Assembly (NCBI RefSeq): GCF_023278565.1
Contig: NC_064676.1
Span: forward strand, 4,216,001 to 4,280,000
Direction of reading: 5' to 3'
DNA length: 64,000 nt
Origin: Colletotrichum lupini
Lineage: Eukaryota > Ascomycota > Sordariomycetes > Glomerellales > Glomerellaceae
Positions 58,972 through 64,000 of this stretch are shown one piece after another. The notes under the pieces were generated by a model. The model did no database searches. It was not told the origin of the DNA and saw nothing but the letters and a program-made list of their open reading frames with translations. The position numbers and the translations under genes are program-made. Within the stretch, counting starts at the first letter, position 1. Every line of letters begins with the position of its first letter.

Positions 58972-60663
58972 TCCATAAACAGTCCCTCGCTCTTGGACCC
59001 CGTACCATACCCGCGGTATCTGTCTTGCCTTCCAAAACGATCGGCGACGATGACGACGAGCCACAATAGTACCTCTCAGCTATAGCCTCCTGTCCATACA
59101 GATTACACGTGGATGTATGCTCGTAGACACTGGAGCGATAAGATTCGAATCCTGGGAAACCCATCATCCCTCTCACTCTGGAATCGCGCCCCCGAGAGAC
59201 GAGCAATGCCTTCGATGCATCTGGCAGGTCTTCTCTTCAACGAGAGGCACCCTTGGCTTCTCGGAACCCAAGTCCAAATAGCACGTGTCGGGTTTCTTTT
59301 TCTTCGTCTTTACTCCTCATTCCGCTCCCATTCTCAGCCTCTCCCAAAGTTCCGACTCCAACTCCCAGAGTAAAAAATATATACAGTATAGACACCAACA
59401 ACACGGCCCTCCCTCCCACGGCTTGGACACAGGCTCACCCTCACATCTTGAATCCCCCCCTCTTCCGAGCGGCCCCCAACCAACCACAACCCAGAACCCG
59501 TGATGGAGATAGATTAATAAAAGCAAGCAAGACTGTCGCCAGTATTTCCCAGCTACCCGGCCCGGCTGCCCTTTTCCCTGCTTTTTTTTTTCTCACTCTA
59601 CCGTGTGGTATGCACCTGCGTCCTTATGCCAAACGGTAATAAAATGTCAAAGGGTATCCTGTACCCCGACAATCAGGCACCAGATCCAGAATAACCTCCG
59701 TCCGTCCCAGGTCCCGGTCGGGACCCGTCGAGACGACCAAGGAAACTTTTGATGATTTATCCCTCCCCTCTCCATCAAGAGCATAAATGGCGAAAAGAAA
59801 GATATGATGGCATTCCACCCACAGTACTCGGTATGCGTACACTGACTGCCTTATCCATACGTACACAAAAATCCCAACCGTGACTCCCGCGGTCGCCCGT
59901 TCCCTCCTTCCCGGCCCGCGGCCCGGGATACGTATTACCGCTATTGCGCCTCGTATGAAGCGGGTCTTCCCTCGTCCTTACTTAGGATACCGTATGCTGC
60001 ATACAGGCACGGTGTCACCAATGACCTCCCTTCTCCATCCAAGTAAAAACCCCCCGTACGTGTGCCCCCCGAGACTGCGACGCATTTGCCTTGGAAACTG
60101 TGGAACCTCAGAACACTACAGCGTGTCCGTACAGGCGCAAGAGCACAATGTTGGTGATTTGGGAGGGGGGTGGGGGCACAGGGAGGGCTTCAACATCCCA
60201 GAGAATTGGAAAAGGCTTGTTCCTCGATGAAGTCGGATAGGCAAGCTCCGCGGGGGGGTTCAACCGTTCGACCCGGCAAGACATGAAGACGCTGATCCCA
60301 CGGGAGTCCAGAGCACCCGGACTCCGTAGATATTTTTGACCGTGGCCACTCCGTATCGCTCGCGTACCGCTCATTGGAAATCTCTGGAACATTTGACTGG
60401 ACCCAGGATGCTAAAAATGCTTCTCTGGTGGGGACCAAAAAAGCTAGGTTGGAACTTGGCACACTGAAAGGGCATGTCGCGTCCGTGTTCACGCGCGCTA
60501 TTGAGTGGGTTAAGATGATATTGGGTACGCATATCAGACTCTTCTCTATCTAAGCGTTCGCATTGGAGGCATATGGCCTTCTGTCATGATTGATGATGCT
60601 TTGCTAGTGGGCAGATATCCCATTCAGGTCTGAGAGTACGATGTAAAACATACATTGTCCAGA

Positions 60664-60672
60664 TATATAAAG
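60664..60672 (+). promoter_or_regulatory. TATA-box-like element
   Basis: TATATAAAG is followed about 20-50 bp downstream by a pyrimidine-rich initiator-like stretch. It would drive a + strand transcript toward the 3' end of the zinc-finger gene on the opposite strand. No convincing coding sequence follows; the 66-codon frame at 60724-60924 starts from GTG and is featureless. Confidence 0.25.
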
Positions 60673-61021
60673 AACACTCGCTCCCTTTGACTTGGTACCC
60701 AACACTGGCACTCTTTCTCTTGCGTGGCATTTCCAGCTACCATAGTGCACGGCATCATTCAGCTTAGAATATTCCGTGACTCCGTTGACCGTCTATATTT
60801 CTTTCTGATCCTCCATCCTGAGCGCCACCGTGCTTGCCCTGACACTGGTATAGGCCGTAACATTGATACATCGTCAAGCGAGAGCCGGGTCCGGCGTTCG
60901 CATTCCATACAGATGAAGAAATAACCGGACTGAATTGCTATGAAAAAGGGTATCTAAATACGCGATAAGATTGAAGCGAATATTTCATGGCCTCGGTAGA
61001 GGCACATAGATACTGCATGAT

Positions 61022-64000
61022 CTACTGTGGTGGGTAGAACCCTTGACCACCTTGGAGGGGAGAGTGTGAATAGGGTGAGATAGACCCCTGAGAATTGTAC
61101 TGGTTCTCGTCGATGTTGCTCTGTCCCATGAGTCCATCATAGGCCATGCCTACACCCATCTGCCCAGGTTGGTGTAGTCCAAGGGCGTTGTGGTCGAGTG
61201 CGGGAAAGGGCTCAGTCTCTTGTGCCAATGACATGTATTGTTGCTGGGCTCCCATATATGATGCGGCAGGCATGGTCATGTTGGTTGTGTTCTGGTATTG
61301 GTGGTTGAGACCCTGGGTTGCTCGGTTGACAGGTTGCATGCCCATCAAGTTCTGAGCCATCGGCTGACTAGTGTTCGGATACTGGGAAGAGTACATGTAG
61401 TCTGGGAACTGCGAGCTACCCGCGACCCCCGAGAACCCAAGGTTGTTCATGTTCTGGTATAAACCATTGTTATTCGCCATCATGGCGTGAGGTTGATATG
61501 ACGACTGGTTCCCATAGTTGTGAATAGAGGGCTCACTCTTGACGACTGACTCGTCCAAGGGAGTTGGTGCATTAAAAGGAGCTCTGGGCGGGGGGTCTTG
61601 CACCGGGCTGATGATGGTGTCTGGCTCCAGCTCCTTGGCAGCGACCAGATGTAGGATCGGTAGACTGAGATGCTCCATATGCTTCGCCAGATGGACTGTC
61701 AACTTCTTCCATGTAGGAAACTGCTTGCCACAGAAACGGCAAGGCTCCTCCTGTGGTCTCTTCGTTGTTTCATGACGGCACTGTTCTACCTTTTGCCACG
61801 TGGGATCGATGCCGCCAGCCCGTTTGATGGCGGCTTTAGTCTTGTTCTTCGGTTCGACGAACTTGTGCTCGCGCACGAGATGCTGTAAGAAATTGTCCCG
61901 GCGGTAGCATGTGTGCCGACAGTCCTCAACGTCGCATGTCCACCACTCTAGATGCCGATGACCCTCATTCTCATGGCGTACCCAGTCGGCTTTACGCTTG
62001 AAGATCTTAGGGTCACGGCATCTGTCCCAAGTGCAAGTGAAAGGCTGTACATCCTCGTGGACATGCTTCGTCCAGTCAGAGGGCTTCTTGGGCTTCTTCA
62101 GCGTGAAGCAGAGCTGGCATTCGAATTCCGCCGGGAGGGATTGCGTAGGCGGCATAGGTATGTCCTGTGGAAAGCTATCCTTGGTAATAGCACCCTCCAC
62201 AGGGGTTGAGTCTCCGTCCCCAGAGTCAGCGCCTGTTGACAGAGGGTCGATGTCTCGTGAATCGCCCTTCTGGTCGAGCAGGACTGGCCGACCACCACGA
62301 GCCAAACAGAACGATCCGCACGTGCAGGCCTGGCCAATCCCAAGATGCTTCACCTTGGCACTGAGGAGGCTCTTGTAGCGAACAACCTGCTGATGGGCGA
62401 TCCGATCAACGAGATAGTTATTGTTGGTTGCCAGATCCGGATTCAGGCGGAGAACATGCGTTTGGAAGCCTGCAAAGTTTGGCGAGACATCCTGGATCAA
62501 CTTGCTGGATTCCGCATTCATGTCACCATCCTCGTAAAGTTCATCCTCGTCGTCATCATCCTCATCCAGGTCAACATTTGTCGAGTTACTCTTGGCAAGG
62601 ACAGCCACCGGCGGGCCGCCTGATTTCCTCCACATGCCAACCAGGTTTGAGTGTGTTTCGTTTCCGCTAGCTTTTGGTAGATCCGACTTGCTCCTTGGCC
62701 GACGAAGTGTGTTTTTGACTTGTAGACTGCCAAATGGACTCTTTGGTGATGTAATGGGCGTGCCGCCGATTGAACCATTCCGTGCGTGTGTTGTGCCAAT
62801 TGAAGCCACACTGCTTCCCATGGTGACGAGAGCGGTGTTAATACTCGGCGTAGGTGTCTTCTTGGACCCCCAGCTGCCAGTTCGTGCAGTAGGTAGAAGA
62901 TGAGGCAAACTCTCACGCTTCTCCATAGGGGGCGGAGCCTCCGATTTGGGAATGTTTTCGCCGTTGGTGCTCCTAGACCGTTTGAGCAAATGGCTGGCAC
63001 TCGGCCGACGGACGAGGCCGCGCAAATCCTTGAGGATGCTTGGCCTACGACCTCCCTCGCCTCTGCTGATGGAAAGCTTCTTCAACAGGTTCCCACTGGT
63101 GACGTTCTCGGTGTCCATATCGATAACGCTAGGCAGACTGCGTCTTCGTGTGCCCCACGTAGCCGCTTTGGAAATGATGGATTCATTATCCATACACATT
63201 CTGTTGAAACGAGCAATTGCAGCTTGCGAAGATTCCGGCTGGTATCGATCTGTGTCTGGGCCACTGATAGGGTGTACAACGGGTGAATCACCCCAGACAC
63301 GGTTCGAATTCATGATATGGAAGTCCGTAGCCGTCATCTCGCCGCCGCGAGCTGTGAAATAAGTTTGTCCAGGTTGATGGCGGTTTTCAGTCTGATTGCC
63401 AAGACGGATGCCGTCTTCCCCAGCCATGGCATCGGGGCTGGCATGCAATCTGGTCTCTGGCTGAGAAGAGGCTGCAGTTGGGTCGTTATTCAAGCTACGA
63501 GACAGCCATTGATCAACTTCCTGGTTCTTTTCCTCGATCTCACGGCGTGTCATAATGTCGTTTACGCTGGCAACTTCAGTAGAGGGTCTATTCGTCGGAT
63601 CTAAACCACGGCGGCTGAATGATGAGCGTCGTGGGGTTGTCGTATCAGCGACTGGTCCTTGGGACGAGATCAAGTCACCAGCGGAGCTGAGCCCGGCAGG
63701 TGCTGTGGTCGAGTTCTCGTCATCTGGTGTAAATGTGCGCTCGATTGACTGGACCGGTTCGGTAGCATCTTTTCCCCACATGGAGACAGTCACTCGAGGA
63801 CTCTGAGCAGCCATCATGGGAGGAGACGGCACTGCGCTGTCCTCACTGGAACGACCACTACCACTGAGATCTGGTGTCAATTGAGATGCGGACTGTGGGG
63901 CGAAAGTGGAAATCTGAGGAGGTTGGAATGGCCTTTGTAGCTCCTGAGGTGAGATGGATAGAGGGAGTCGCTCAGGCACAGACTTGGAAATCGTTCTCAT
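61022..64000 (-). CDS. Large C2H2 zinc-finger protein, 5' end beyond the window
   Basis: The frame is open from the right edge to a TAG at 61022-61024, encoding at least 992 residues without an intron. A Met codon falls exactly at the edge, so the true start may lie outside the window. The first about 600 visible residues are disordered, Ser/Pro/Thr-rich, with an acidic run (VDLDEDDDDEDELYEDGD, about 62525-62590). The zinc-finger block lies at about 61660-62130. It comprises an opening CQLC unit, CTWDRC and CDVEDC units with His partners (WVRHENEGH, FLQHLVREH), a Lys-rich spacer, then CRFC-GKQFPTWKKL with HLAKH. The C-terminal about 210 residues are rich in Gln, Asn, Met, Tyr and Pro, resembling an activation domain. 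A nuclear transcription-factor role is inferred. I recognise the finger arrangement as a fungal family but cannot name the gene. Confidence 0.9.
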   Translation of the reverse strand: MRTISKSVPERLPLSISPQELQRPFQPPQISTFAPQSASQLTPDLSGSGRSSEDSAVPSPPMMAAQSPRVTVSMWGKDATEPVQSIERTFTPDDENSTTAPAGLSSAGDLISSQGPVADTTTPRRSSFSRRGLDPTNRPSTEVASVNDIMTRREIEEKNQEVDQWLSRSLNNDPTAASSQPETRLHASPDAMAGEDGIRLGNQTENRHQPGQTYFTARGGEMTATDFHIMNSNRVWGDSPVVHPISGPDTDRYQPESSQAAIARFNRMCMDNESIISKAATWGTRRRSLPSVIDMDTENVTSGNLLKKLSISRGEGGRRPSILKDLRGLVRRPSASHLLKRSRSTNGENIPKSEAPPPMEKRESLPHLLPTARTGSWGSKKTPTPSINTALVTMGSSVASIGTTHARNGSIGGTPITSPKSPFGSLQVKNTLRRPRSKSDLPKASGNETHSNLVGMWRKSGGPPVAVLAKSNSTNVDLDEDDDDEDELYEDGDMNAESSKLIQDVSPNFAGFQTHVLRLNPDLATNNNYLVDRIAHQQVVRYKSLLSAKVKHLGIGQACTCGSFCLARGGRPVLLDQKGDSRDIDPLSTGADSGDGDSTPVEGAITKDSFPQDIPMPPTQSLPAEFECQLCFTLKKPKKPSDWTKHVHEDVQPFTCTWDRCRDPKIFKRKADWVRHENEGHRHLEWWTCDVEDCRHTCYRRDNFLQHLVREHKFVEPKNKTKAAIKRAGGIDPTWQKVEQCRHETTKRPQEEPCRFCGKQFPTWKKLTVHLAKHMEHLSLPILHLVAAKELEPDTIISPVQDPPPRAPFNAPTPLDESVVKSEPSIHNYGNQSSYQPHAMMANNNGLYQNMNNLGFSGVAGSSQFPDYMYSSQYPNTSQPMAQNLMGMQPVNRATQGLNHQYQNTTNMTMPAASYMGAQQQYMSLAQETEPFPALDHNALGLHQPGQMGVGMAYDGLMGQSNIDENQYNSQGSISPYSHSPLQGGQGFYPPQ

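Larger units (their letters stand above)
53196..61021. other. Intergenic region between the FLC-like gene and the distal zinc-finger gene
   Basis: No recognisable gene is seen in 7.8 kb. The left part (53.2 to about 54.4 kb) is purine-rich on the + strand, that is pyrimidine-rich in the direction of the FLC-like gene, and is probably its promoter and leader. A 246-codon frame there (53664-54404, minus) is low complexity. Other content is a perfect 24-bp palindrome at 58786-58809, a C15 run at 58957-58971 and a TATA-like element at 60664-60672. The frame at 58551-59069 (172 codons) has no recognisable domain. Confidence 0.55.

Noticed and set aside
59145..59165. GATTCGAATCC, resembling a tRNA T-loop
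   Set aside because: An extra A disrupts the loop position on both strands and no D-arm or acceptor is present; it is a short palindrome.
1..64000. CRISPR arrays, operons, rRNA genes, telomere repeats, secondary-metabolite cluster
   Set aside because: None seen; the sequence is eukaryotic and the P450 has no biosynthetic neighbours. No TTAGGG arrays occur at the ends.

Overview
The window is nuclear DNA of a filamentous ascomycete (Pezizomycotina, most likely a Sordariomycete). The evidence is short GT-AG introns of about 50-115 nt, several with CTAAC-type branch sites, together with the gene families present: a TRP/FLC membrane protein with an ML-like domain, fungal C2H2 proteins, and fungal-style APC2 and PPE1. 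Genus or order cannot be settled from the sequence alone. I found no ribosomal RNA, convincing tRNA, CRISPR, secondary-metabolite cluster or recognisable transposon.

Seven genes are supported, which is sparse for this group. From left to right: a three-exon C2H2-like zinc-finger gene (10623-12098, +); the anaphase-promoting complex subunit APC2 (22382-25132, +, intronless); a two-exon RING-finger protein (36918-39061, +); a two-exon cytochrome P450 (43976-45757, +); protein phosphatase methylesterase PPE1 (48096-49507, -, three exons); a fungal TRP/FLC-type channel or flavin carrier (50825-53195, -, three exons); and the 3' part of a large C2H2 zinc-finger protein that reaches the right edge (61022-64000, -). 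The spliced models were built by hand. In every one the reading phase closes across each intron.

Most of the rest is intergenic: 1-10.6 kb, 12.1-22.4 kb, 25.1-36.9 kb, 39.1-44.0 kb and 53.2-61.0 kb. These tracts carry short ORFs of the size chance would give. They also carry scattered GGTAAGGTA/TACCTTACC words (often as inverted pairs), TCCGTAC/GTACGGA words, CA/GT microsatellites and homopolymeric G or C runs. Long pyrimidine-rich tracts lie upstream of the first zinc-finger gene, the RING gene and the P450, and look like long promoter/5' leader regions.

The genes do not form a pathway. Three touch protein turnover or phosphatase control (APC2, the RING protein, PPE1), two are probable transcription regulators, one is a membrane transporter/channel and one an oxidoreductase. 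I see no convincing undescribed multi-gene system. The most unusual sequences are a 150-bp nearly pure G tract (14453-14602), a perfect 24-bp palindrome (58786-58809), the repeated GGTAAGGTA inverted pairs, a tRNA-like sequence with a broken T-arm (46403-46493) and a non-canonical RING ligand pattern.
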